Source: Frankia sp. AiPa1
GTDB taxonomy: Bacteria > Actinomycetota > Actinomycetes > Frankiales > Frankiaceae
Length of the DNA stretch: 41,152 bases
Assembly (NCBI RefSeq): GCF_023243075.1
Contig: NZ_JALKFZ020000194.1
Span: forward strand, 1 to 41,152
Direction of reading: 5' to 3'
Made by a program: the position numbers and the translations under genes. This document shows positions 23,029 through 30,971 of the stretch, piece after piece (positions within the stretch are counted from its first letter, which is position 1; every line of letters starts with the position of its first letter). The notes below the pieces were generated by a model. It did no database searches. It was not told the DNA's origin and saw only the letters and a list, made by a program, of their open reading frames with translations.

Positions 23029-24161
23029 GCTGCCCCGTCCAGGTCCAGGCTCGTAAGCGCAGCGGCGAAGGAGGCCGCCACGTGGTCGGCCTCCGCGTCG
23101 GTCATGTCGGAATGGAGCGGCAGGCACACGTGCCGGGCGCAGATGTCCTCGGCGACCGGCAACGCGCCGCCCGCATACCCGGTGAAGACGGGCTGCTGAT
23201 GCAACGGCGCCTCATAGACCTCGCCGGACAGGGACACGCCGTGCCGTTCCTTGAGCTCCTTTTTCAGCCGGGCCCGATCCACGCCGGGGCGGGGCACGAC
23301 GATGTACTTGTAGTAGTTGTTGACGTCGCCCGCGGGCAGCCGCAGGCGGCTCGCTCCCTCGAGGGCGTCGATCGCCGCGTCGTAACGGGCGGCGATGCGG
23401 GTCCTGGTGGCGAGGAACTCGTCGAGGTGACGCAGGTGCACCTTGCCGGTGACCGCGTGCAGCTCGCTCATCCGCCAGGCATAGCCCTCGCTGATGTGGA
23501 CGTTGCCGAGGAAGCCCGCCTTGCCCTGGTCGCGGTAGACGAGCGCCGCCTCGTGGATCGCCGGGTCGGAGGTCACGATCATGCCGCCCTCGCCGCTGGT
23601 GATCAGCTTGGTCGGATAGAACGAGAACGACCCGGCCACTCCGAAGGAACCCGCGGCCCGGCCCGCGTGCCGCCCGCCGTGGGCATGCGCCGCGTCCTCC
23701 ACGAGCAGGATGTCCCGCTCGGCACACAGGCGCACGAGTTCGTCGACGTCCGGTGGGATCAGGCCGCCGATGTGCACGAGCACGACGGCGCGGGTGTTCG
23801 GCGTGAGCGCCGCGGCGACGGTAGCCGCCGACAACGCAAAAGTGTCCGGGTTCACATCGGCGAACACCGGGTTCGCACCGGCCCGCAGAACAGCAAAGGC
23901 GGTCGCCGCGAATGTGTTGGTCGGAACGATGACATCCGTGCCCCGAACGTCCAGACTGCGAAGAATGATCTCCAGAGCAGCGGTACCGCTGCTCACTGCC
24001 ACTGCGAACGGCGCCTCGTGCGCCGTCGCGAACGCGGCCTCGAAATCCTTCGTGTGCGCACCAAGTGTCAACGCACCAGTGGTGAGGATCTCGTTCGTGG
24101 CCGATGCGATCTCCGCGCGATCGTCCGCTGAGAAGACGATCCGCGCTGCGGGGACATGCAC
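23025..24161 (-). CDS. DegT/DnrJ/EryC1/StrS family aminotransferase
   Basis: A 378-residue PLP-dependent sugar aminotransferase. ILTTGALTLGAHTKDFEAAF is the classic family start. AVSSGTAALEIILRSL binds PLP phosphate. LLVEDAAHAHGG holds the Asp that contacts the pyridine nitrogen. SFYPTKLITSGEGGM contains the Schiff-base Lys185. The GTG at 24161 is chosen because AGGGG lies 7 bp upstream and the length before the first conserved helix is normal; a GTG at 24227 would add 22 poor residues. The enzyme converts a keto-sugar nucleotide to an amino sugar using glutamate or glutamine. It is the first gene of the operon with epimerase, glycosyltransferase and transporter. Confidence 0.93.
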   Translation of the reverse strand: MHVPAARIVFSADDRAEIASATNEILTTGALTLGAHTKDFEAAFATAHEAPFAVAVSSGTAALEIILRSLDVRGTDVIVPTNTFAATAFAVLRAGANPVFADVNPDTFALSAATVAAALTPNTRAVVLVHIGGLIPPDVDELVRLCAERDILLVEDAAHAHGGRHAGRAAGSFGVAGSFSFYPTKLITSGEGGMIVTSDPAIHEAALVYRDQGKAGFLGNVHISEGYAWRMSELHAVTGKVHLRHLDEFLATRTRIAARYDAAIDALEGASRLRLPAGDVNNYYKYIVVPRPGVDRARLKKELKERHGVSLSGEVYEAPLHQQPVFTGYAGGALPVAEDICARHVCLPLHSDMTDAEADHVAASFAAALTSLDLDGAA

Positions 24162-25102
24162 CTGTTCACCCCTGCCTTCCGAGTCATCCGCGCGAGCGGG
24201 CGCTGCTCCGGGCCCCCACGACGCCACGAGGTGTCAGCGCATCGCACCCGATGAGCCGGCCTCACCATGGCGTGGAACCCCCCGGCGGCCGCGGCCGGCA
24301 TGACCCTCGTTCCCGGATTCCGCCGGCATCCGACCGGCGCCACCGCGCCCCCTTCAACTCCTCCGCATGTAACGACCGGCTTTGTGTGTGCATGCCCAAA
24401 ACAGGCTAGCGATCCCGGTCAGCAGCGCGCCCACGGCCTACAACAGTTACCTACGAAACATCTCACATCTATCTGAAAGTAGCGGACCTTGTCGGCAAAG
24501 CGACGCCGGACCGGGGAACGATTCCCCCACCAGCCGTGAACATCTCACCCCGGAACGGACAGTGATGACTGTCGGATGTCGGTCAGGCATGGCCCCGGAC
24601 ACGGTCAGAGCCGGGGATCTGCATCGTCGCGCCTTCGCCGCGTCCGCGTAAGGGGGTCACCCGATCGAGGCCGACCGACGGCGCCGGGGCCGCGGCTCCG
24701 CGAGACCCCACCCGGACCGCTCGCCGTAGGCACGGGCAGGGTGCCCGCACCGCGCCGTCCCCGGACGGACACGCCCGGCCCGCAGCCTGATCACACCGGC
24801 CGGGTGACCGTTGGAGGGCGCCCATGGGGTGTCCGACGACGCCCCTGACCAGACCGCGCGCGAGGCTCACCAGATCACGCCCACCGCACGGAAATCACCC
24901 CAGCGGAGTGACCACGCCACACTTCCCGCCGCCGACGAGGTCTGGGCCAACCCGGGTCCGGGCCAACCTGGGTCCGACCGAAAGGGAAACCGACGCGCCG
25001 CGCGGACGTCCCGGGCATAGCGCCCGCGGACTGTCCGCCAGCGACGTGGGGATCCCCGCCCGGGCATCCTCCGGCTGACGCCGGGTGGGCCGGGAAACGC
25101 GA
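24162..25102. other. Long intergenic region with no convincing gene
   Basis: This is the upstream region of the aminotransferase operon. The part at about 24390-24500 is clearly lower in GC than its surroundings and is the likeliest place for the operon promoter, but I cannot fix -35 and -10 boxes. A perfect-but-one 16-bp tandem repeat (GGGCCAACCYGGGTCC, twice) lies at 24944-24975. Open frames on both strands give Arg/Pro-rich products without domains. Confidence 0.45.
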
Positions 25103-25164
25103 AGTCCCGATGAAGCCGGCGCCTGGCGTACGGGGGGAACGCAGGCACGAACTTCATCGGGACT
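25103..25164 (-). terminator. Long-range inverted repeat after the metallophosphoesterase gene
   Basis: AGTCCCGATGAAG (25103-25115) and CTTCATCGGGACT (25152-25164) are perfect 13-bp arms separated by 36 nt that can fold further. It lies 9 bp beyond the end of the minus-strand phosphoesterase gene, so it may terminate it. The large loop is unusual for a simple terminator. Confidence 0.5.
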
Positions 25165-25173
25165 GACCTGAGC

Positions 25174-26127
25174 CTACGACCCCCATCCGTCGAGAGCGAC
25201 AGGACCTTGGTCCCTGCCTTCGGCCCCCGACGGCACTTCGTCAGGTGGTATTTGTCCGGGTTCCTTCCGTGAACGGACAATAGACCTGAAGGAGATCTCG
25301 CCACGATCCGTGTCGTACTCGAGCCAGTTCTGCGTGTGCCCGCGGGCCGGGCCCACGTTGATCAGCACCGTGGTGGTCACCTGGACGGCGGTACCGGCGG
25401 CCACGGCAGTGCCAGCCGGCGGAACGAGGCTGGAGGGCAGAGCCGTGCCGGTCGGCGGCGTGGGGTCGGTGGGTGGTGTGGGTGTGGGTGTGGGTGTGGG
25501 GCCGGCAGGGGCGGCGAGTCCCAGGCGGCCGAGCTCGGCCCGCACGAGCTCTGCGGGTACCGCGTCGACCGACAGCCGCAGGACCTGCTCGGGCTGGACG
25601 GGAATGACCCGCACGCGCGGTTCGTCCGCCGGCGTCGCGGGCCAGTGGATCTCGAAAAGGGCGTTCTGGTGGGTATGCCCCACCACGACGACGGGCAGGC
25701 GTGGCACGTCGGTGGCAACCGGAACGAGCAGCTCGGAGTCGGAGTCGGAGTCGGCCGAGACGGTCCAGCGGATCTGATGGCCATGCAGGCCCACCAGCCC
25801 GTGGAGCCGGGCGAACGCGGGTGCGTCGAGGATGGCGGCGAGACCCGGTGGCAGCTGTTCCGGACGCAGCAGGGCGTGGATGCGCTCCTCCTGATTGCCC
25901 CGGATCCGGCGCACCCCGGCCAGCCGTGACCACAGAGCCGGGTCCGGGTCGACCACCTGGGGCAACCGCCACCACCGCGAGGGATCGTGCCGCCGACGCG
26001 ACACGTTGGCCTCGAGATAGTCGCCGAGGCAGACGAGCTCCGCCACGCCCGCCCGATCGGTCGCGGCGACGAGCCGATCCAGTGCCTTCGGCCGGCCATG
26101 CAGATCAGCGAACAACGCGTAACGCAT
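25174..26127 (-). CDS. Metallophosphoesterase (calcineurin-like)
   Basis: A 317-residue protein of the calcineurin-like phosphoesterase superfamily. The metal-binding motifs appear in order: ADLHG (7-11), GDYLE (35-39), GNQEE (77-81), LHGHQ and VVGHTHQN. The catalytic core ends near residue 210. A Pro/Thr linker (PTPTPTPTPPTDPTPP) follows, encoded by a GT-rich dinucleotide-like tract near 25479-25500. A beta-rich C-terminal domain comes last (TTVLINVGPARGHTQNWLEY). It hydrolyses a phosphoester in the presence of two metals; the substrate (protein, nucleotide or cyclic nucleotide) is unknown. The ATG at 26127 gives the normal short lead before the first motif; an in-frame ATG at 26163 is the alternative. 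Confidence 0.87.
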   Translation of the reverse strand: MRYALFADLHGRPKALDRLVAATDRAGVAELVCLGDYLEANVSRRRHDPSRWWRLPQVVDPDPALWSRLAGVRRIRGNQEERIHALLRPEQLPPGLAAILDAPAFARLHGLVGLHGHQIRWTVSADSDSDSELLVPVATDVPRLPVVVVGHTHQNALFEIHWPATPADEPRVRVIPVQPEQVLRLSVDAVPAELVRAELGRLGLAAPAGPTPTPTPTPPTDPTPPTGTALPSSLVPPAGTAVAAGTAVQVTTTVLINVGPARGHTQNWLEYDTDRGEISFRSIVRSRKEPGQIPPDEVPSGAEGRDQGPVALDGWGS

Positions 26128-26409
26128 CCCGCCAGCATCCCCGCAACCGACGGGGATCACCACCGATCACGACACCCGCATAAAGAGATAATTTATTTGG
26201 GCCGGTTCGTGAAGAGTCTGGTCCGCTCCGGTCGCCACGGGACCAGAAGGACGGCGCGGCGTGACCTGGTTCGGCCCATTTGGCGCACGCGGCTATCGGT
26301 GAGGTGCTTGACTTCCTGTCGTGCCGATGTGGAATCTCCGCCGACCGATCAGGTCGCCTTTCTGCCGCCGTCCCTGCGCCCTCGACGGCCAGCAGCCCGA
26401 AGAGCTGAT

Positions 26410-27069
26410 ATGACGCGCCCGGAAGCCGGCGCGCAGGAGCGCGCCCCCCGGCCGGACGAGTTCCGGCCGGGGGGCGCCCCGGCAGCGGCCGGCGTCGCCC
26501 CGTCCCACGGACTCGGCCGGCTGGGCGGGGCCGACGGGTCCGGCGAGGCCGAGGGAGACCCGCGGCTCGCCGAGCAGGAACGGCGCAGTCTCATCGAGAT
26601 CCCCCACCCGGTCCTGTCCCCCGGAACCAGCCTGTACGGCTCCATCAAGATCTTCCCGGACTTCCAGGCCCACGACGGGGAGGCCTACCTGTCCCTGATC
26701 CACGGGATCGCCCACGAGTCGTCGGTGAGCTTCGTCGCGTTGCTGCAGGCGACCCGCGCCCTGCGCAAGGGTTTCGAGACCGTGGTCTATTTTCACGGGC
26801 CCGGAGCGATGAACACGATGGCAACCCGGGGATTTCCGCATACCGGGGATTCGGCTTTCCCTGGGCAACACAACATCAACAACCAGGTCGAAATCTTCAT
26901 CGCGGAGGGCGGCACGGTGTACGTCTGCCGCTATGGGCTTTCCCTGCACGGCCTACGCGAGGAGGACGTCATCTCCGGGGTGATTCCCGCCCACCCCTCC
27001 GACCTGCAGGACTGTGTCATCCATTACAGTCGCAAAGGCGCGGTTATCAGTTCGACCTTTATGATCTGA
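26410..27069 (+). CDS. MSMEG_0572/Sll0783 family nitrogen-starvation response protein
   Basis: A 219-residue protein. Residues 1-55 are a disordered Ala/Gly/Pro/Glu-rich extension. The rest is strongly like the Sll0783 family: IKIFPDFQAHDGEAYLSLIH, IAHESSVSFVALLQATRALR, FHGPGAMNTMATRGFPHTG, FPGQHNINNQVEIFIAEGG, YGLSLHGLREEDVISGVIP and RKGAVISSTFM. The fold is DsrE-like. In cyanobacteria and mycobacteria the gene usually opens the Nit1C nitrilase cluster and responds to nitrogen starvation. Here no nitrilase, radical-SAM or acetyltransferase partner is adjacent, so it is an orphan copy. GAAGAG precedes the ATG. An AT-rich stretch at about 26180-26200 upstream may hold its promoter. Confidence 0.88.
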   Translation: MTRPEAGAQERAPRPDEFRPGGAPAAAGVAPSHGLGRLGGADGSGEAEGDPRLAEQERRSLIEIPHPVLSPGTSLYGSIKIFPDFQAHDGEAYLSLIHGIAHESSVSFVALLQATRALRKGFETVVYFHGPGAMNTMATRGFPHTGDSAFPGQHNINNQVEIFIAEGGTVYVCRYGLSLHGLREEDVISGVIPAHPSDLQDCVIHYSRKGAVISSTFMI

Positions 27070-27282
27070 CGGATGCCCGTCGAGCTGCCGACGTGGGGTG
27101 ACAACGAGGTCACCGGAGGCACCAGTGCGCCGGGTGACACCATCGTCAATCCGACAACTCGCCCTGGAACGGCCAGAAACACGGTCGGCCGGTGTTGTAT
27201 CTGGGGGGGGCACGTCGCGGCCTGACCGGCCGGCGACCGCACCCCGCCCGCCCGACAACGAAGCGAACGGCAGAAACCTGGG

Positions 27283-28167
27283 ATGGAAGACGAAGCACCG
27301 GCCTGGTTCGAGGCCGCCATTGACACCCGCCCGGAGCGGCACGAGACCAAGGTGGCCGGCGCCACCATCAGCTATCGCTGCTGGGGCCGGCGGGGGTCTC
27401 CCGCGATCGTCCTGGTCCATGGCGGTGCCGCGCATGCCGGCTGGTGGGATCACATCGCTCCCCTGATCCCCAGTGAATACCGGGTCGTCGCGCTCGACCT
27501 GTCCGGGCACGGCGACAGCGCCCGACGGGACGAATACACCCTTGGCACCTGGGCCGCCGAGGTCATCGGGGTGATCGACCACGCCGGCATCACCTCTCCG
27601 CCGATCATCATCGGCCACAGCATGGGCGGCTGGGTAACGATCATGACGGCGGCCGAGTATCCGGATCGGGTGGCCGGCATCGTCGTGGTCGACTCTCCCG
27701 TCGGGGAGTTCACGCCCGAGGAGCGCGCCGCCCGTGAGCGCACGGCCTTCGGCCCGCTGCGGGTCTACCGCACGGCAACGGATGCGCTGGCGCGGTTCCG
27801 CACGGTGCCGGACCAGCCGGGCTCGCTGCCCTACATCATCGACCACATCGCGCAGGGCTCGATCGGTTCCGTCCAGGGTGGCTGGACCTGGAAGTTCGAC
27901 CCGAAGGTGTTCAGCAACCGGACACCCTCGCCGGAGATGCTCCGCAAGGTGCACTGCCGGGTCGCCCTGTTCCGCGCGGAGCACGGCCTGCTGACCCCGG
28001 ACATCGGCGACCAGATGTACAACCTGCTCGGCCGGGTCGCCCCGGTGATCGAGATCCCGCTCGCCGGCCACCATGTGATGCTGGACCGCCCGCTGCTGCT
28101 CGTCACCGGGATCCGCACCATCCTCGCCGACTGGGAGCACTCCTCCCCGCAGGAACGCAGCGACTGA
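27283..28167 (+). CDS. Alpha/beta hydrolase fold protein
   Basis: A 294-residue hydrolase. LVHGGAAHAGWWDHIAPLI is the oxyanion-hole region. DLSGHGDSARRD follows. IIGHSMGGWVTIMTA carries the nucleophile Ser113. VVDSPVGEFTPEERAARERT starts the cap domain. Near the C-terminus GHHVMLDRP supplies the catalytic His, and RAEHGLLTPD has an acidic residue in the usual position. The family includes esterases, epoxide hydrolases, haloperoxidases and lactonases; the substrate is not predictable. No strong ribosome site is seen near the ATG, but the N-terminal sequence is family-like. It is transcribed in the same direction as the Sll0783-family gene, 213 bp downstream, and is probably separate. Confidence 0.9.
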   Translation: MEDEAPAWFEAAIDTRPERHETKVAGATISYRCWGRRGSPAIVLVHGGAAHAGWWDHIAPLIPSEYRVVALDLSGHGDSARRDEYTLGTWAAEVIGVIDHAGITSPPIIIGHSMGGWVTIMTAAEYPDRVAGIVVVDSPVGEFTPEERAARERTAFGPLRVYRTATDALARFRTVPDQPGSLPYIIDHIAQGSIGSVQGGWTWKFDPKVFSNRTPSPEMLRKVHCRVALFRAEHGLLTPDIGDQMYNLLGRVAPVIEIPLAGHHVMLDRPLLLVTGIRTILADWEHSSPQERSD

Positions 28168-28288
28168 GCCCGGCCCACTGATCAGACCCCGCCCGGAAGG
28201 ACCACTGATCAGAGGACCCGTATCGAGGAGTTGACCAGGACCGGACGGGTACACCTGCCCCCATGTTCCAACGGCAGGGGAGATCGCC

Positions 28289-29458
28289 ATGAACACGTCC
28301 GCCCTTCTCGGACGCCGCCACGACACACGCCGCCACGACGACACCACCAGCCACAGCGACATCACCGACCGCGACGACCCTGACCCTGCCGGCCGTGCCA
28401 ACGCCGCCGGCCGGCAGGACGGTGCCGGGCCGCGACGCCCCGGCACCGCAGGGGCGAGAGCCGGCGGTGGACGGCCCTCGCTGGACCAGCGAGCATCGCG
28501 GGAAGGGTCGGCCGAGCGCGGCGCGCTCGCCGTCGGCAAGCGGGTGAAGTCGCAGCTGGGCGCGCTGTCCATCCCACTGCTCGCTAGCGGGGTCGCGTTC
28601 TGGGCGATCCTGTCGATCTTCCCCGCGGTCATCGCCGTCATCACCGTCTACGGCCTGGTCTCGAGCCCGCAGACAGTGCGGGACGAGATCGCCCACCTGT
28701 CCGGCTCGCTCTCTCCGGCCACCAGCACCGTACTGCGGGACTGGTTGACCGGCCTCACGACCACGAACCACTCCGGCCTCGGTGTGGGCCTGCTGCTGAG
28801 CATCGTCGGGTTGCTCTGGGCGGTCTCGTCCGGGATGCAAAATCTGATCAAGGCCGTCCGCGTGGCCTTCGAGCAGGAGGAGACCCGTGGCCCGGTCCGG
28901 CTGCGGCTGCTCGCGGTGGGGATGAGTCTCGGCGCCGTGGTCGTGGCGGTGCTGGTCATCGGCGGCATCACCGCCAGCGCTTCGCTGCTGTCACACCACG
29001 TGTCCAACAGTGCGGTCCGGGTCGTGCTCACGATCCTGCAGTGGTTCGTGCTGGCACTGGTGCTGCTGGGGGCGATCGCTTCGCTCTATCGACTGGGCCC
29101 CGCGCGCACGCCGTCGAGCTGGCGATGGCTGTCTCTCGGTGCGGGCGGCGCGACGGTCGCGCTGATCGTCGCCTCGGTGGCGTTCTCGTTCTACGTCCGC
29201 GCCTTCGGCAGCTACAACAAGACCTACGGCACGCTCGGCGGCGTGGTCATCCTGATGCTCTGGCTGTACTACGCGGTCATGGTCGTCCTGGTCGGCGCGC
29301 TGATCAATGCTGAGATCACTCAGGAACCGAAGCCCCGCGCACCCGGGACGGACGCCACGCGGCCCTCGGCCGCGAACCCCACCCACATCACCCGGGCCGA
29401 GCGGACGACCCTCGCGCCGGCCCATCGCACAACGTTGCGCCACCGCCGGAGCGACTGA
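28289..29458 (+). CDS. YihY/virulence factor BrkB family membrane protein
   Basis: A 389-residue inner-membrane protein. The first 80 residues are His/Asp/Arg-rich and cytoplasmic. The rest carries six or so membrane helices, including PLLASGVAFWAILSIFPAVI and VGLLLSIVGLLWAVSSGMQN, and the conserved closing segment YVRAFGSYNKTYGTLGGVVI followed by LMLWLYYAVMVVLVGALINA, which is diagnostic for the family. Members were once called RNase BN by mistake; their molecular function is not settled, and envelope stress or transport are suggested. GGGGA precedes the ATG. It is followed in the same direction by a holin-like and a DUF3618 protein, a common actinobacterial combination. Confidence 0.93.
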   Translation: MNTSALLGRRHDTRRHDDTTSHSDITDRDDPDPAGRANAAGRQDGAGPRRPGTAGARAGGGRPSLDQRASREGSAERGALAVGKRVKSQLGALSIPLLASGVAFWAILSIFPAVIAVITVYGLVSSPQTVRDEIAHLSGSLSPATSTVLRDWLTGLTTTNHSGLGVGLLLSIVGLLWAVSSGMQNLIKAVRVAFEQEETRGPVRLRLLAVGMSLGAVVVAVLVIGGITASASLLSHHVSNSAVRVVLTILQWFVLALVLLGAIASLYRLGPARTPSSWRWLSLGAGGATVALIVASVAFSFYVRAFGSYNKTYGTLGGVVILMLWLYYAVMVVLVGALINAEITQEPKPRAPGTDATRPSAANPTHITRAERTTLAPAHRTTLRHRRSD

Positions 29459-29597
29459 CGCGATTAAGCCGCGCAATGGCGGGAATTCCGCAGATCAGAC
29501 ACGGTTCCGCTGGTGCCGCCACGCGGAGACGAACAGGAGGGGAGACGTCCCCCACGCGGGGAGACCGCCCCGCACGGACAAGCCGCGAGGAGACCCG

Positions 29598-30173
29598 ATG
29601 ACGAGCACGATCAACCCCAGGACCGACCATGGGGGCGGCAACCCCACCCCGGCAACGACCGCAGGGCCCGCTCCCGTCCGTCCCGTAGCCCCTACGACGC
29701 CCACCGCACCCGTGGAGCCGTACCCGGACGACGCCGCCGTCGGGTCCTACGGGCCCGACGCAGGCGCGAGCGCACCGTCCGGGGCCGCGGGCGGGCAGCG
29801 GACATCGACCGGACGTCTGGTTTCCGAGGTCGTCACCGACATCTCCACGCTGCTCCGCCAGGAGGTCGCGCTCGCGAAGGCCGAGGTCCGCGAGGAGACG
29901 AAGAAGGCCGGCAAGGGTGCCGGCATGTTCGCGGGCGCCGGCGGCGCCGGGCTGTACGCGCTGCTGTTCGCCCTGCTGGCCGTGATGTTCGGTCTGGGCG
30001 AGGTCATGGCGCTCGGGTGGGCGGCGCTCATCGTCGCCGTTGTGCTCGCCGCCGTCGCCGCCGTCCTCGCGCTCAAGGGGCGCTCCACCGTGCGCACCGT
30101 CCACCCCGCACCGACGCAGACGGTGGAGACGCTGCGCGAGGACGTCCAGTGGGCGGAGAGCCGCCGGCACTAG
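29598..30173 (+). CDS. Phage-holin-like (putative actinobacterial holin superfamily) membrane protein
   Basis: A 191-residue protein. Residues 1-70 are disordered and Pro/Thr-rich. RLVSEVVTDISTLLRQEVAL followed by AKAEVREETKKAGKGAG is the amphipathic segment typical of DUF1469/holin-like proteins. Two adjacent membrane helices follow (LYALLFALLAVMFGLGEVM and WAALIVAVVLAAVAAVLAL), with a short charged tail. The ATG at 29598 has GAGGAG upstream. Despite the name, these are usually chromosomal envelope proteins rather than lysis proteins. It precedes the DUF3618 gene by 86 bp and is probably co-transcribed with it. Hairpins near 29540-29575 (for example GCGGGG/CCCCGC) lie before its start. Confidence 0.9.
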   Translation: MTSTINPRTDHGGGNPTPATTAGPAPVRPVAPTTPTAPVEPYPDDAAVGSYGPDAGASAPSGAAGGQRTSTGRLVSEVVTDISTLLRQEVALAKAEVREETKKAGKGAGMFAGAGGAGLYALLFALLAVMFGLGEVMALGWAALIVAVVLAAVAAVLALKGRSTVRTVHPAPTQTVETLREDVQWAESRRH

Positions 30174-30259
30174 GCGGCCGCGCGGCCGGCCAGGTCCAGG
30201 CGCGCACTCCACCTTCGATCACTTCGCTCCATCCCCACCCAAGGAAGGCCAGGTTGACA

Positions 30260-30835
30260 GTGACCAGCACAGGCGCGTCCAGCACGAGCCCGGATGAGAT
30301 CCGGTCCGACATCGAGGCGACCAGGGCACGGCTCGGCGATGACCTCGATGAGCTCTCCGCCCGGGTCAGCCCGAGCCAGGTGGCCGGTCGTACTGCCCAC
30401 GACCTGCGCGAGCGGGTCAACACGGCGACAAACGCCGTGCGGCCGAAGGTGGCCGCGGCCACCGGCACCGCGACCGAGAAGGCCCGGCATACCGCGGACC
30501 AGGCGAAGGCCACGGTGCGCAGCCAGCTGGACGCCCATCCCCAGGTCGCGGCCACGGCCCACCGGGCCGCGAGCACGGCCGGCAGCGCCGCCGGCACGGC
30601 GACGCACACCGTGCAGCGCCAGCTGGACGCCCACCCGCAGGTGGCCGCGAAGGTCACCCAGGCCCGGGACAGCGCGGGCGACGCCGTCGGCACCGGTCGG
30701 CGCAAGGCCGCGGAGAACCCGAAGGCCACGGGGCTTGCCGCGGCCGGTGCGGCGGCGGTCGCGCTCCTGCTCACCGCGGTACGTCGGCGTCGACGTCGGC
30801 GTCGCTCCGCCTCGTCCGCGGCCGATGCCAGCTGA
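30260..30835 (+). CDS. DUF3618 domain protein
   Basis: A 191-residue protein. DEIRSDIEATRARLGDDLDE followed by LSARVSPSQVAGR is the DUF3618 signature at the N-terminus. The middle is a long Ala/Thr/Arg-rich helix with an internal repeat: QLDAHPQVAA occurs twice about 35 residues apart. One membrane helix near the C-terminus (TGLAAAGAAAVALLLTAV) is followed by an Arg-rich stop-transfer tail. The start is GTG 30260; a TTG at 30254 has an AAGGAAGG site closer to ideal and is possible. Function is unknown; it often accompanies a holin-like protein, as here. The stop codon lies inside the first unit of a 17-bp tandem repeat. Confidence 0.87.
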   Translation: MTSTGASSTSPDEIRSDIEATRARLGDDLDELSARVSPSQVAGRTAHDLRERVNTATNAVRPKVAAATGTATEKARHTADQAKATVRSQLDAHPQVAATAHRAASTAGSAAGTATHTVQRQLDAHPQVAAKVTQARDSAGDAVGTGRRKAAENPKATGLAAAGAAAVALLLTAVRRRRRRRRSASSAADAS

Positions 30836-30894
30836 CCCGGACCATCAGCTGGCCCGCATCATCAGCTGGCACGGACCGTCAGCTGGCACGGACC
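30827..30894. repeat. 17-bp tandem repeat, four copies
   Basis: Units of the form (G/A)(C/T)CAGCTGRCMCGSAYC occupy 30827-30843, 30844-30860, 30861-30877 and 30878-30894. Units 3 and 4 differ only at the first base. Each carries the palindrome CAGCTG. The first unit includes the stop codon of the DUF3618 gene. The copies may help end transcription or be a variable-number repeat. Confidence 0.85.
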
Positions 30895-30971
30895 ATGTCC
30901 GCGAGCGCGCCCGGGCACGTGTGGGACGAACCCCGCGCGCCCGGGCGTCGAGTACTCAGGGATGGGCCCCG

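Noticed and set aside
25479..25500. GT-rich tract as a CRISPR-like or noncoding repeat
   Set aside because: It encodes the Pro/Thr linker of the metallophosphoesterase and is too short and simple for an array; no CRISPR array is present in the window.
29598..30173. Prophage region suggested by the holin-like protein
   Set aside because: No other phage genes are nearby, and such holin-like proteins are common chromosomal envelope proteins in actinobacteria next to DUF3618 and YihY.
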